A stretch of 64,000 nucleotides of DNA from Heliocidaris erythrogramma (lineage: Eukaryota > Echinodermata > Echinoidea > Camarodonta > Echinometridae): assembly GCA_025617745.1 (NCBI GenBank), contig CM046864.1, positions 25,978,199-26,042,198 on the forward strand, in the 5' to 3' direction. Numbering within the stretch: position 1 is the stretch's first letter; every line of letters starts with the position of its first letter. The notes under the pieces are model-generated. The model made no database searches. It was given only the letters and a program-made list of their open reading frames with translations, and had not been told where the DNA came from. The translations under genes were made by a program, and so were the position numbers. Of this stretch, positions 1 through 12,326 are shown piece by piece.

Positions 1-232
1 CGGAAAGTCCCGATTTTCTGTGTGCGCGATCGTAAAGATCGATGTGCGCTTGCGATCCCGAGTTTCTTCGCGGACAAAAATTTTATTGGCCGATTTTAGT
101 CTAAGACATCGGCAGTATGTAAACAACACGCGATCGCGAAACAAATCGGCGGGGATTTCTCCGGTTTTGGACAAGATTTTGACTTTGGATTTTGCTGAAA
201 ATATCAAAAGTTCTTCCTAACGGCCATTTGAG
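1..232 (-). repeat. partial copy of an exon-like repeat, cut by window edge
   Basis: Nearly the same sequence as 565-794 in the same orientation and as the inverse of 1210-1430. It shows that the exon-like unit described for 233-1771 is present at least three times and that the array continues to the left of the window. Confidence 0.8.
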
Positions 233-400
233 GCACTCATAGCTACATTCCTATACTTCGTGTGTATAATGTAGGCAGTCATACACCTCATCTTTTTAAA
301 ACACCACTGCACAAAAGTCACCAATATTCACTCAAAATCGGCATTTAATTTTCAAAAACCGACCCCAAAATATCCAAGAAATACAATAAATTCAACTCAC

Positions 401-756
401 CAATGTTGGAAAAGATATTTACAAAAATGAAATCCGTAATTTACTGTTGATTCTCGCGAAACCAGCTATCGGAGTCATTGTGTACATTTCCTGGTCGCCG
501 CGGGCGCTGACATCTCCCCAAAAGAGTTTTGTCCTCAAAAATTCGGTCCCTATGGCGTACACGGAAAAGTTCCGATTTTCTGTGTGCGCGATCGTAAAGA
601 TCGATGTGCCCTTGCGATCCCGAGTTTCTTCGTGGACAAAAATTATATTGGCCGATTTTAGTCTAAGACATCGGCAGTTTGTAAACAACACGCGATCGCG
701 AAACAAATCGGCGGGGATTTCTCCGGTTTTGGACAAGATTTTGACTTTGGATTTTG
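401..756 (-). CDS. exon-like ORF of unknown function in the inverted repeat (left arm)
   Basis: Inverse copy of the 1248-1603 segment. Acceptor form AAATATTTACAG before 756 and donor GTGAGT at 395-400 are both kept. Amino acid changes relative to the right arm are few (for example T to I after KSAN, R to G after ETRDRK, R to G before FARIN), though the reading frame closes near 419, shortly before the donor. No family recognised. Confidence 0.35.
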
Positions 757-1247
757 CTGTAAATATCAAAAGTTCTTCCTAACGGCCATTTGAGGTAGGA
801 GTGAGATTTTTAAGGGCTGAATTTGAAAGCAAGTATTTAAAATATTTATCTTATTTTCCCCCCCATACCTTTAGTACATGCGACAGAAAATACCAACTAT
901 TTTACAGAAATGTACCCGTGAGTGATTTGAGGTAGGAGTGAGATTTTTAAGGGCGGAATTTGAAAGTAAGGTATTTAAAATATTTATCTTATTTTCCCCC
1001 CATACCTTTACTACACGCGACAGAAAATACGAACTATTTTTGCATTTTGTATTCGTAGTGGTCAATATGACCACTATTCCACTCCCGGGTACATTTCTGT
1101 AAAATAGTTGGTATTTTCTGTCGCATGTACTAAAGGTATGGGGGAAAAAATAAGATAAATATTTTAAATACTTGCTTTCAAATTCAGCCCTTAAAAATCT
1201 CACTCCTACCTCAAATGGCCGTTAGGAAGAACTTTTGATATTTTCAG

Positions 1248-1603
1248 CAAAATCCAAAGTCAAAATCTTGTCCAAAACCGGAGAAATCCCCGCCGATTTG
1301 TTTCGCGATCGCGTGTTGTTTACAAACTGCCGATGTCTTAGACTAAAATCGGCCAATACAATTTTTGTCCACGAAGAAACTCGGGATCGCAAGCGCACAT
1401 CGATCTTTACGATCGCGCACACAGAAAATCGGAACTTTTCCGTGTACGCCATAGGGACCGAATTTTTGAGGACAAAACTCTTTTGGGGAGATGTCAGCGC
1501 CCGCGGCGACCAGGAAATGTACACAATGACTCCGATAGCTCGTTTCGCGAGAATCAACAGTAAATTACGGATTTCGTTTTTGGAAATATCTTTTCCAACA
1601 TTG
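1248..1603 (+). CDS. exon-like ORF of unknown function in the inverted repeat (right arm)
   Basis: Open for 118 codons between an acceptor (GATATTTTCAG before 1248) and a consensus donor (TTG then GTGAGT at 1604-1609); entry phase 1, exit phase 0. The protein includes KILSKTGEIPADLFRDRV, LFTNCRCLRLKSAN, FVHEETRDRK and FWGDVSARGDQEMYTMTP. It is basic, has two Cys and no signal or membrane segment. I do not recognise the family. The antisense frame is also open, so coding is not certain; it is favoured by the splice signals at both edges and by near-identical translation of the left-arm copy. It may be an exon of an unidentified transposon or a captured host exon. Confidence 0.4.
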
Positions 1604-1771
1604 GTGAGTTGAATTTATTGTATTTCTTGGATATTTTGGGGTCGGTTTTTGAAAATTAAATGCCGATTTTGAGTGAATATTGGTGGCTTTTGTGCAGTGG
1701 TGTTTTAAAAAGATGAGGTGTATGACTGCCTACATTATACACACGAAGTATAGGAATGTAGCTATGAGTGC

Positions 1772-2314
1772 ACTATTCGTGGTGTGCAACTACACTAAAG
1801 GAAAAAAGAAACTTATAAAAGTTCAAGAGATCACCAAATTAAATTCTCTGCATGGAAATGTACCAAATTTGGATATAATGTTGATTCAATGCATGGCTTT
1901 AAATGACAGTCAATAACAAAAAGTTTTCTTCAATGCCACAAAAGAAATGTGCACTGAAGCAAAGGACTCTCTAATCCCCAAGTCACAAAGACAAACTGCA
2001 TATAGTCAGACTGCCGAATTAGCTTAGATCAAACACAAATCCGTATGTATGGGACCACACAATAACAATACAGTTCGACGACGGCAGCACAAAGATTGAG
2101 CGGATGCAGTCAAAATAAATAAATGAAAGCCCTAAATATCACACATCTGAAAATTAGATATGTCGTTCATATTTTCAAACACTTGCAAGAAATATACTTA
2201 CGAGAAAAAGAAGCAACGTGAGTCTTGAAAAATACGGACTTCGTCTTGATTGACTTGCGTTGACAAGGCAACATCGAATTCCACGCATGCGCAGTGTACG
2301 CGCTAGCTACAAGA
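1772..2314. other. no gene or repeat recognised
   Basis: AT-rich sequence with short ORFs lacking family motifs. The 78-codon ORF at 1680-1916 begins inside the inverted repeat and has no recognisable domain. Confidence 0.6.
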
Positions 2315-2693
2315 CATTAATACAGTATAATTACAATAACAACAACAACAACAACAATTATAAAATAAATAACAAGCAAAATTGGACTCGGACTCCCAAA
2401 GCAGAAATATAGTACAGATACATTAATACAGTATAATTACAATAACAACAACAACAATTATAAAATAAATAACAAGCAAAATTGGACTCGGACTCCCAAA
2501 GCAGAAATATAGTACAGATACATTAATACAGTATAATTACAATAACAAGAACAATTATAAAATAAATAATAAGTAAAATTGGACTCGGACTCCCAAAGCA
2601 AAAATATAGTACAGATACATTAATACAGTATAATTACAATAACAACAACAACAATTCTAAAATGAATAACAAGCAAAATTGGACTCGGACTCC
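2315..2693. repeat. tandem repeat, about four units of roughly 100 bp
   Basis: Each unit runs CATTAATACAGTATAATTAC, then a short (AAC)n stretch, then AATTGGACTCGGACTCCCAA and GTACAGATA. Units differ mainly in the number of AAC triplets, so the array expanded recently relative to point changes. Confidence 0.88.
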
Positions 2694-2937
2694 AAAACTA
2701 AAGCACCCCCACGATGCAAGGTTACCCGATGCAATGTGCGCATGTGTGGCCGAGTTTTCCAGTTTTGTGGAGGCATGCACTCGGTTTTAGGGTAGGGGTG
2801 TTAAAGCAAGTTCACTCCTGAGTCAAACTTTACAGTTATACTTTGCAGAAGAAAAAAAATAAGAGTAAGCAGTCTACCAACTATATAGAAAGAGCGAATG
2901 ACGCAAAAATTGAGCCAGAGGCAGAGCGGGGGAAAAG

Positions 2938-3020
2938 GGCGGGGACGTTTTGGTACGCTACCCGGGGACGTTTTGGTCGTAGCAAGGCGGGCACGTTTTG
3001 ACGCGGGGACGTTTTGACCG
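2938..3020. repeat. short degenerate repeat of GGGGACGTTTTG
   Basis: Four spaced occurrences of GGGGACGTTTTG or GGGCACGTTTTG within about 80 bp, between the 100-bp tandem array and a small palindromic MITE. Confidence 0.6.
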
Positions 3021-3030
3021 GATACCACAA

Positions 3031-3178
3031 GATCTGGGAGCGTTTCATGAAAGGAAGTTGTCGGATATTTTATCCGACAACTGTTATAAGCTACTGAAAT
3101 CCTTGCATCTGATTGGCTGAAAGCAAATTTGTCGGATAAAATATCTGACAAGTCCTTTCATGAAACGCTCCCCAGATC
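3031..3178. mobile_element. palindromic MITE
   Basis: Terminal inverted repeat GATCTGGGAGCGTTTCATGA at the left, inverse at the right, with a subterminal pair built from TTGTCGGATATTTTATCCGA. About 145 bp, no coding capacity. Confidence 0.75.
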
Positions 3179-3364
3179 AAGAGTGAGATCTATGCCAGAA
3201 CCGCACCTTCTTTTGGGGGTTTGTTTTAAGGTTTTGTCTTCTTTCGTTCTGTTTTTAAGTGTACTTCTCGAAAATCTCATTTTTTCATGATATAAATCAT
3301 AATATTTTAGTCATAAATGGTTTGATTTGAAAAATTTCCATATCAACAATTCAGTTAAATAAGT

Positions 3365-3374
3365 TAAATTTACT

Positions 3375-3410
<36 letters not shown>

Positions 3411-3700
3411 ATCTCATTGAGGGCTTTACGGCATCCACGTCCATGAAAACGAATGTACATGTACATGTATCTGTTAATTGTCATACCAAATTGATATTGC
3501 GCGCAATAAACTCTAATCATTGGTGCTTGCTGAGTTGCGCAGATGGCTCTGTTAACTTTACGCGGGCACAGCCATCTTTGAGCAATCAATAACCAATGAC
3601 TTGTTCTGATTTTGATTTGTTATGACAATTAATTAACATCGTTTTAGTAACATAAAAAGTTGACATAGTTTTCAAAATACGGCCCTGACGGGTAACCCGG
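3365..3700. repeat. poly-G tract of about 32 G with flanking interspersed repeat
   Basis: A G-run at about 3378-3409 is followed by a segment (3478-3690) that matches 13430-13626: both contain AATCATTGGTGCTTGC, CAGCCATCTTTG and end near TTTTCAAAATACGG. It is a member of a family whose ends read like CCGTATTCTGAAAA. Confidence 0.7.
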
Positions 3701-5900
3701 GGATCTCGTTTAGGGTATCCAAAAAACAGGAAAATTCTGAAAAAGTGTATCACATTAACTAGAAGTAAGATCCTCGATAAGGGTAGGAAATTTGACAGCA
3801 GCAGTCAGGAGCCGGTCAGGAGCAGCTCATCTGAAAATCTTCCTGTGGATATTTTTTCATGAATCCAAAGAGTTTGTTACAAGTCATGTCTATCTCTCTT
3901 AGTTGCTAATTAATTCAGCCACTTTAACAGACTGCCCTAGATGTAGCACCTGGTTATGTCTTTTGTTCTTAATACAAATATGTAGCAGGCAGCTTATTGA
4001 ATGGCCTGACACAGACCAGTGCTTTTAGGATAATTTTATTCAGGTTCTTTTTAATTCAGCACAGGTTTAATGCAAGATTGGCATGTAGGTTCCTTTCATG
4101 CTTGTTAGGAGTATAATAAGGTATGGGAAATCCTAAGTCTTTGGTAGGGTGTAACATTAGGAGTGGCTAGTTTGGTCACATGAAGCTTTGATTTTGGGAA
4201 GACAAGACCTATTTGTGGTGTCTTGCAGCAGCAGCAGCAGTTTGCCTGCTAGGAGTTTGCTAGGTGCAGCTAGGCGAATGGCAGCATGTTTGAGCTGCTA
4301 GTTTTAAACTGGGCGTGGCAATTTTGTGCGTTCCCAGCATTTCCAGCCGTCACCAGCATTTGTCTGTACTGGACAAGGAGCTGTGTTCGTGCTTCCAAGC
4401 TTCATGTCATCAGTTGAACTGTAAGTTTAATTTTCCTATGCAGTAATTTTAAAGACAATTTAGGCAAAATATTTTTATTATCACAGAAAAGTGAAATGTT
4501 GCAAGTGCTAAATTGTCTTGAAGCAGTAAAGCTTATTTCATTGAAGTTTAGATATTGCACAATTTTATCTTAAATGTTAATTACAAACAAGATTTATGAA
4601 TAAGACTTAAGTGTGTCTTGAAGTATATTTCTGTGTGAAATGTTACAGATGGAGTTAAATTTATCTTCACATATTTGTAATCATTAATGAAGCTAAAATG
4701 TGGAAATATGGTTTTTACGCAAACTCAACTTTGTTATATTCTACATTATATTACATATTACGGATAGATAGTTATTATCCTTGTGTAATTTCATGTTCGT
4801 AGATGGTGTTAACCCTGACTCAGGAGTCAGATACTAGACTCGAGAAAAGAAGAAGGGTAGAGTCAGCATAAGCTGTTCTCCAATTCGCCTGGGGTCGAGT
4901 GCTTCAGTGGCAGAAAGATGTCTGCAAAATTGCAGTGTTATGGGTGAAGATCAGATGTTTCCTTTGTTCAGATCACCTTGGTTCTCCATCATTTCGAGTT
5001 TTATGTAACATCTTATGGACTAAAACTTTGTACTATTTATGCTTTGACATGAAATGTGATATTATCTTTTCTGACATGTCATTGTTCTTAAATCAACACT
5101 AAATGTTCTATTACTACATTAATAGTTTAAATGCAATAGTATGTTATAAGATACAATTCTTTAGTGGCAAATATTATGTAAACATTAAAAACCAAAAGTA
5201 TCCTATATTTCCATGTATTTGAAACCAAAACTATGTTCATTATCATTTTGTGAAGAATACTATATTCTATGATACATTCTGTAAATACATTGTAACTGTT
5301 AAAATATATGTACATGAATTTTGAAGACTGGAATTAAACTTAATTCCCTTAATGCATGTCTCATATTGTATTTTGTTTGAGTCTGGTATTCAATCAGTTA
5401 CTCTGGACAACAAGCAAATGGCTAGCTTTAATCGGCTGTGACAGTTTCTTTCCTATTCTTTCAATGAAAACGTAATTCTGTAATGTGTTCCAAAGTAAAC
5501 ATTTGTCTTTAACTCTTCCTTTTTGGCCAAAAAAAATGGCAAAGAAGCGCAAATCCTTGAATAGGGTGTAAAATACTATGCAAAATCTAAAAAAAATCCC
5601 TGTTAAGGATATAAAAATCAGACATTTTTGGCAAGTTTCCCTGAGTAGAGTATTAGAAACCTCTCGACCGAAATCCTCGTTTAGGGTGCTATTCTGAAAG
5701 TCATGGACGCGGATGCCGTACAGGCCTCAATAACCCCCCGGGAATTTACTTTGCCTATAATTATCGTCAAATTTTTTGTCAATCAATGATCTAGCTATTA
5801 TTAGTGAATATGACCAATATCATTTAGGATCTCTCTCTCACGAAGTCAACTAGGCCTTTCAAAATAGAAGATTTGAGGACTTACTGAGTTTCAAACGCCA
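3701..5900. other. no gene recognised; mostly unique AT-rich DNA
   Basis: Contains a short CAG run near 4226 and small ORFs without motifs. The 5690-5760 stretch resembles the flank of the 3.4-kb poly-G repeat (GGACGCGGATGCCGTA). Nothing else is supportable. Confidence 0.5.
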
Positions 5901-5989
5901 AAAACAAACGTGAATATCCTTTCTTTCTTAGACAGTGCATGAAACATTATATAGCAGGTTCATTACAGATTTCAATGACTTTAAAGGTA

Positions 5990-6320
5990 TAACAAATAAA
6001 TATGACTCACTGTCAGGGGCGTCGCTTTGTTGTCGGCAAATGGGCCACCTCTGTCGGCAAAACAAGGGGAGGGGGGAAAAGGGAAAGAGAAAAGTCGAAA
6101 AGAGAAAGGAGAAAAAAAAATAAAAAAGAAAAGGGAAAGGAAACGATAACAAAAACAGAAAGAAAAGATGGAAAGGAAAAGAGAAGGAAGGGAAGAGAAG
6201 GAATACTGGAAAGTTAATATTCGGGTAAAAAGTGTCCCCCTTCAGCAATAGGCACCATGCAGCCTATCGCATCCCCCCCCCCTCCCCCCCCCCCTCCCGA
6301 GATTGTCAAAGTTCCGATAT
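5990..6320. repeat. poly-G/C interspersed repeat with purine-rich stretch
   Basis: Starts CAGGGGCGTCGCTTTGTTGT near 6014, a terminus-like motif seen again near 53350 and (inverse) 54060. It runs through a long A/G-rich tract and two C-runs at about 6271-6298. Confidence 0.6.
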
Positions 6321-6581
6321 TATTCGGGCAGACGTGGGATGCCAGAATATTTACATATTTGGGCAGCGAGCTTCCTAGATGGGTAACCTCGCTAGTCATA
6401 AGGACCGCTATCCATAAAGTGTGACTAAATGAATAACGGTCCTTCTAAATAGCAAGCAAACCATATACAAATTACCTCGCTATTCATAAGGACCACTATT
6501 GATAAGTATTCATAATGTGTGTTAAGTGAATAGCGGCCTTATAAACATCGAGCGGACCCGACCTAGATAAGTAACCTACTT

Positions 6582-6726
6582 CGGCAATGGGCTGCAGCCC
6601 CCTCCCCGGTAGATTTTCAATGTTCCGCTATTCGGGCAACCACGGCTGCGAGATCCCCAGATGATTATGTAACTTCCATGGGTGTTGATCCATCCGGGGT
6701 GGCCTGTATTATCATCCCCCAATATT
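6582..6726. repeat. 145-bp dispersed direct repeat, copy 1
   Basis: CGGCAATGGGCTGCAGCCCC through GGGTGGCCTGTATTATCATC. A copy with few differences lies at 7407-7552, 825 bp away in the same orientation. Confidence 0.85.
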
Positions 6727-6738
6727 GACCATCTATGT

Positions 6739-6910
6739 CATTGGCGGATCCAGGGTTGGGGGAGCACTTCTGCCCCCCCCCCCCCCCCCCCGGCTGAGCG
6801 ACTTTTCGAGAAGCTGGCGAGAACAAAAAAATACGGGTCTACCTTTTCCAAAAGTTGACAAACCTTCATTTGTGTGCCCCCTCTTTCACTCAATCCTGGA
6901 TCCGCCCCTG
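6739..6910. mobile_element. hAT-like MITE with 8-bp target-site duplication
   Basis: Ends CATTGGCGGATCCAGGGTTG and the inverse of CAGGGGCGGATCCAGGATTG. Flanks ATCTATGT (6731-6738) and ATCTAAGT (6911-6918) form an 8-bp duplication with one mismatch. The interior holds a C-run of about 18 bp. Confidence 0.78.
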
Positions 6911-7406
6911 ATCTAAGTCATTGACAAAAAGGTTGTCAGTCTGAACGTAGCTGCTGGATTTAGCCCCCAGAGCACACCAAAGATCGACACCCGATAGTCG
7001 GGGTCGATTTTACCTCATCTCCCCCATGCATCAAACTTTGTCAGTAGGAATCAATATGACTGGACATTACAACAACAACAAAAAAAACCTGACAAAAATT
7101 TCCGTCGGGATGGGGTGTAAGATGGCCCCTAAAATTTGGGTATTTTTTCCCCTTGAAGCCGAGGGACCAAATTTTGTCAGAAGGAAGAGCTATGTAGGCC
7201 TACATTCCCAAAATATAAAAACTGCCTAAATTGTCTCAGTAAGTTTAAAGGTGTCAACAATTATGGGAGAAATGGGGTGACTATTTCGGGACAGGCTCCT
7301 GGACTGTAATATGTATGTAACTTCTGTACATTTTCTCTCCAGCGAAAACTTAGAAGAAAAAGAAGAAAAAAGAAGAAAAAAAGAGAAGAAGAAGAAAAAA
7401 AAAAAG

Positions 7407-7552
7407 ACGGCAATGGGCTGCAGCCCCCTCCCCCGTAGATTTTCAATGTTCCGCTATTCGGGCAACCACGGCTGCGAGATTCCCAGATGATTATGTAACT
7501 TCCATGGGTGTCGATCCATCGGGGGTGGCCTGTATTATCATCCCCCAATATT
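7407..7552. repeat. 145-bp dispersed direct repeat, copy 2
   Basis: Same sequence as 6582-6726, preceded here by an AAG-rich purine tract (7345-7405). Confidence 0.85.
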
Positions 7553-8564
7553 GTTTCATAAAATAAATAACATGATAGGCCTACATTAACTTAAAACTCA
7601 TAACTATCCAAACTCAATTATGTTTGATTTGAAATACCATCACATTCTTTAATAATTAGAGGCAAGGAAATAAAAAATGCCATAATTTCAATGCGAAAAC
7701 ATCAAAGAAAATTCGTTCGCTCGCATTGTTATTCTCAATTAAGGGGTTCCGTCCATTGGCGTAGATCCGCGCATTCCTTCTTTTCATTAAAAACCATTAT
7801 GGGATGCTCTAAAATGCAAGTTTTATAGACAGATTTTTGAAAAAGTCCCACACACTCCCGCGCTCGGTTGCTTCGCTCTGTGGGGTATATCGGGGGGGGG
7901 GGGGGGGGGGGGGGAACGTGCCCCGGGCGGCACTTGGAGGGGGCGCAAAAAACGCAAAGGGGAGAAAGAAAAGAAGAGGGAAATTAAGAAAAATCATAAT
8001 CCTTCCCCCCCCCCCCAAAAAAAAACAAAAAAAAAAAAATTCTGCGGGGTAAATGATTTAGAAATCTAGTTTTGAATGTTTGAAATGCGAAAATTTTCCA
8101 AAGCTCGGTCGCTTTGCTTCCTCGCATAATTATTTTCTTTCAGGATGTAATTTCGCGCCCCAGTATTATAGTTCTTAAATAGCTTAAAAGATTCAAAAAT
8201 TTAAAAAATAAAGATGTACATGTAATTGCTCTGCTCGATATATCATGTTTCATGTGACTCCTGCTAAATTAAGATAAAGTGTAATTATATAAAACAGCAT
8301 TTGCAAAGGTTCAACTTTTGAAAGAAATCTCAACTTCAGGTAGCCTTGCTGAATTTCTCGACTCCTTCTCAAGCCTTTAGGGTTTTCGTTAGTTTTGCTC
8401 CCGATTGTGGAAGTGAGTGAATAGAAAACCGTTCATTCATGTATAAAATTCAAGTTTCTCTATATCGCTCAACTGCGTTGGTCAATTTTCACTACCATCG
8501 ACTACGAAAAGTTAACAAATTTTCGCGCTCGCTTCGCCCTTCTCGCAGAACTTTAGAAATTAAA
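7553..8564. other. no gene; poly-G repeat inside
   Basis: A G-run of about 23 bp at 7891-7913 and a C-run at about 8007 lie inside a repeat with AAACGCAAAGG. The remainder is AT-rich with no motif. Confidence 0.5.
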
Positions 8565-8801
8565 CACAGCAAAAACTGTGGTGTTAACTGGTGTACATAG
8601 AGGACCACACCAGTCATTTTACACCGGTGTTAAATCTGTGGTGTTAAATCAACATCCTGTGGTGTTATTACAACACCTTTGGTTGTTATTTAACACTCTT
8701 TGGTGTTATGTTGAAACTCTGGGGTGTAATTTTAACACCCTAGGGTGTGGTCCTCTATTAACACCAACTGGTGTCAGTTTTAACACCCAGTTTTTGCAGT
8801 G
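8565..8801. mobile_element. self-similar MITE made of TGGTGTTA / TAACACCA motifs
   Basis: Terminal inverted repeats CACAGCAAAAACTG and CAGTTTTTGCAGTG. Between them the half-motifs GGTGTTA and TAACACC recur every 10-25 bp in both orientations, so the element can fold in many registers. AGAGGACCACACC is paired with GGTGTGGTCCTCT. Confidence 0.8.
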
Positions 8802-9690
8802 AAGAGTCGATATACGGGTAAAAGGCGGCAGCTCCCTTTTTGCAAAAATGGACCCGCGTGATCCAGATCTCTACATTTGTGATTTTCTTTAATTATTATT
8901 TATGGGGGGGGGGGGGGGGGGGGGAGATGAAGGTGCAGCATTTTTGTCGGCAAATTTGGATGTCACCCCCCCCCCCCCATTCAAAATGTTCTAGCAACGC
9001 CCTTGCTCAGTGTTATATTGCTAATGACATTACAGCGGAGACCCCCAATGATTTTTAAATTCGGATAGTCGGGCAGCGAGGTGCCCGAATATGTGATCGG
9101 ACCATTTATACTACAAAACGTGTCAAAATTTAGAAACTGGAAATTTGGTATTAGGGCACTGAAAATTGTCAGACCCCTCTTCAATATGTGCCCCTGGAAA
9201 AGGATTTTTTCATCACCATGGGTTCAGATAGTGCCCCGCCCCCGAAGCCAAATAAGCTCAGTGCTGTGTGCGCGTGGGTGAGTGTACGTGTAATATGTGG
9301 TTCTGTGATTTTGTGCGTCAGCAAAATTTAACAAGATCTTTATGAAAAGTATATTATAGGGAGCAAAGAAAAATTACCGAGAGATTTTTTTTCGAACTTT
9401 GAACCCTATAAAACGGTTTTTATACACAATTATCCTGGGGTAAAATAATGAGATCCTGAAGAAACATTGTAATGCGAGGGAGAAAAGCGACCGAGCTTTA
9501 GAAAAAAAGAGCATTTTGGACCCCTTAAAAACAATATGTTAATGCACTTTACCCCGGACTAGTGGAGGGGCATTTATAATCCTTATAACGACAATAATTT
9601 TCTTCCTTTTCTCCCCTTTCTCCTTTTCTATTTTTTGCACGTTTTGCGCGCGCCCCCTATAAAAAAAAATGTGACGCTCGGGGCACGTGC
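8802..9690. other. poly-G repeat cluster, no gene
   Basis: G-run at 8905-8923 and C-run at 8966-8979 sit inside a repeat sharing TTTTTGTCGGCAAATTTGG with the 53.4-kb region (inverse). GGGCAGCGAGGTGCCCGAAT at about 9072 is another dispersed motif, seen near 6363, 34545 and 53735. Confidence 0.6.
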
Positions 9691-9702
9691 CCCCCTCAAG
9701 CC

Positions 9703-10111
9703 CACCGCACACTTATTACGATCGGCTCTCATAGAATTTTGGAATTAAAGTGCAATAGCATTAAATACAGGCATTTTAACAAGTGAAAGCTATCTGAACA
9801 ATAATATGAATACTCAACATAAAAATTTAGTGCGATGTCAGCCTTAAATTCGGAACGAGGGCCAAATCAGTTTAAAATCGTACGACAGTCGCAGGACTGC
9901 TCTTAATACGTCACTACGATTCCGAGGCGATTTAGCCTTTCCTCCGACTAGAAGGGCCGAAATAGGCCGTAATTTCGATTTTACTATCTATGTAACTATT
10001 CAGAACTTCAATAAAATATATTTTATGTGTTAAACTGTTTATATCTAATGCTATAACATTTTCTTTCAAAATCGGATCGTAGACCTGTCGTATAGTGTGC
10101 GGTGGTCTTTA
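9703..10111. mobile_element. MITE with CCACCGCACAC termini
   Basis: Left CCACCGCACACTTATTACGA and right inverse (TCGTATAGTGTGCGGTGG at about 10088). A related element with GCCCGGCGCACA termini lies at 32218-32634, and both carry a subterminal ACGATNNGATTTT-like block. Confidence 0.65.
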
Positions 10112-10310
10112 GATACAAAACTGGGGAAAAACAGAAACAGTAAAGAGGGTGTGGGATTCTTAATCTCCCTTCTCTCTGTCTCTTTCTTTTTTCTCTCTTT
10201 CTTTGTTATTTCTTCAAAACATATATGGTACAGCGCCCATGACCTATCGAAGAAAATTAGGTCCTCTTTTTTGTATAATTATTAGTTACCTCTAGAATAT
10301 ATTGATTGGT

Positions 10311-10433
10311 ATTTTTACCATTGGTATCTCAGTCACCTCCTACATTTTCACCTGTGACATTTTCGCCATTGATAATTTTTACCTCTGATAATTTCACCTC
10401 TGAAATTATTATCGCTGACATTTTAACACTGAA
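10311..10433. repeat. degenerate minisatellite related to the 57.5-kb array
   Basis: Repeats a unit of about 15 bp of the form ATTTTCACCTCTGA with variants. The inverse complement of the 57.5-kb unit (CATTTTTACCTCTGG) is nearly the same motif. Confidence 0.55.
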
Positions 10434-11945
10434 CCAGTTATGCGCCAAAAAAATAAAAAAATAAAAAAAATAAGAGAAGAAATCCGCTACTAAAGTTTAT
10501 TACAGCATGTGGATGGCTTGTATCATGTTTCTCAGACAGTACACAAAATAATGACTCGGATATTTTGTCGGGGGAAAACCCCGAAATACAGCCGATGTTT
10601 TTCCTTATATGCAATTTATTATATAGATGACCCTCCACCACGAAACGAACAATACGCTTGAAATTTTTAAAAAAGATTTTAAAAGATTAGACTCAAAGAT
10701 TTAAAATGATATAACCCAACTTGCATATAATGTTGCAAAGAACAGCTTACAGTAAGAAATTTAACAGCCATTCCTTCAAGTGCCAATGCACTGTATACTT
10801 TGGCACTATAAGGTAGGCTAATACTCAATAATAACCATAATAACGCTAAAATATTTACATCCAGAAATTTCAGAATTTGAAAGCACTATGATGATTACTA
10901 CAGCATCACTCTAGAACTGTCTAGTTTGAACAAAAATATTGCCTGACATAATGTACATTATCTAGTATTAATTTCTTTGATATTTTACTCAAACAAAATC
11001 TTTAAGCTGTTATTCCTTCATTTGGCAACTATATGCCCATAAACTGAGTACTGAGAAGTACAGTGTAATTAGATTACAATTCTGATAAAGGCACACTGCA
11101 TACAAGCGTAAACATAATTGTATAATATAAAAAAAACCTTTCATGTTAAATATGTCTTTGTGCATTGATTCATGAAATCAGTCAATAATATCCCAGTCTG
11201 GGGAGAGTCGCGAAAAGGAGTCTTGAGATATATTTTTCCCTTTACCAGGCATCAAATTATAGGCCTTTTCCCTTCAACTCATATAGGCAGAGTAACAATC
11301 ATTAGGCCAATACAATCATGTAACTTGGTCTTTAAAGAGCTCATATTGAGAAAGAAGTGGTATGAGTTTTTATTTGGAAATATTAAAATCTGTGTATCAA
11401 AGAAAACAATCCTTTTTAAATTTTTCAAAGAGCTCAATTAGAAAGTGCAATTTTTAAAAATAAAAATCACCTTTTTGAGGGTTTGAAATTGTCTCGCAGT
11501 CCAATTCGGCAAAATGCTAGCTTGTTTACTTTTCTATGCAAACCGATAGTGAAGAGAAACTTTGCTCGACATGATTTTGGCAAAGGCAATCTTGCAGTGA
11601 CGTTCGAAGGCTGATTTTTCGAAATGGTCCCTACAATAGTACAAATTCGTGCATGCTTGCTGTGTGTTGCTGCTGTGAAATCTTTTCGCCGAATTTTCAC
11701 AAACTTCACCCACAAATTCCGTTGCTTATTGAGCTTTGGAAAGGTGAAGAAACTGATGTTGGTGTTCTTTAAAGTATTGTAACACCCCCCCCCCCCCCCC
11801 CACAACGCAATTTCGTGGCATTTTACCACAAAACGTAAGGATTCCCCCAAAAGAAAGCGACTCTCGTTGATGTTGGTTTTTTTTTACACACGATTTCAAT
11901 AGCGCGCGTTATGCACCGGATGAATTGACCTGGATGAATTGATCT
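10434..11945. other. no gene recognised
   Basis: AT-rich DNA with a C-run at about 11786-11801. The 127-codon minus ORF (11467-11850) crosses the C-run and has no domain. Confidence 0.55.
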
Positions 11946-12082
11946 GGGCCCTGTAACAAAGATTTGCAATCAATCGCAAACTTCAACAGCCAATCAAGAT
12001 CGTTGTTTTATGCACATCTTGTTGAAAATGAATCGTTGTTTCAACTTTGCGATTGATTGTAAATCTTTATGTTACAGGGCCC
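11946..12082. mobile_element. palindromic MITE
   Basis: Ends GGGCCCTGTAACAAAGATTT and its inverse (AAATCTTTATGTTACAGGGC). Inner arms CAATCAATCGCAAA and TTTGCGATTGATTG pair as well. A likely half-copy with GGGCCCCGTAACATAAAG is at about 59237. Confidence 0.78.
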
Positions 12083-12326
12083 AGCTCTACCCCGTGACGT
12101 CATAGCAGGTCAACCCCGCTTCGATGTTTAACGGTCTGTTTGAGAATTCTGGCTCAATAAGGGCAATAATCAACGGTACATTTTAGGCAAAAAAAATTAT
12201 TTTATTTGCTAAAATTGATGAAACCTTTATTTCAATATGTTTATTATTTATTTACAAACCATATTTCTTGCAATTGGGGGTCGAAAAAAATATTCACGGA
12301 TCACGTTACGATTGACTACGGATTAA

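Larger units (their letters stand above)
233..1771. repeat. long inverted repeat (foldback) carrying an exon-like ORF in each arm
   Basis: The left arm begins GCACTCATAGCTACATTCC and the right arm ends with its inverse complement. The arms run inward through a shared AT-rich 200-bp block, then an exon-like segment (401-756 minus, 1248-1603 plus), then a block with CCCCCATACCTTTA, and meet near position 1070. A second copy of the inner block (about 930-1050) sits off centre, so the structure was built by more than one duplication. No transposase is recognised and no target-site duplication was identified. Confidence 0.8.

Noticed and set aside
4226-4245. CAG-rich run as a coding polyglutamine tract
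   Set aside because: Very short and not in an ORF of any length.
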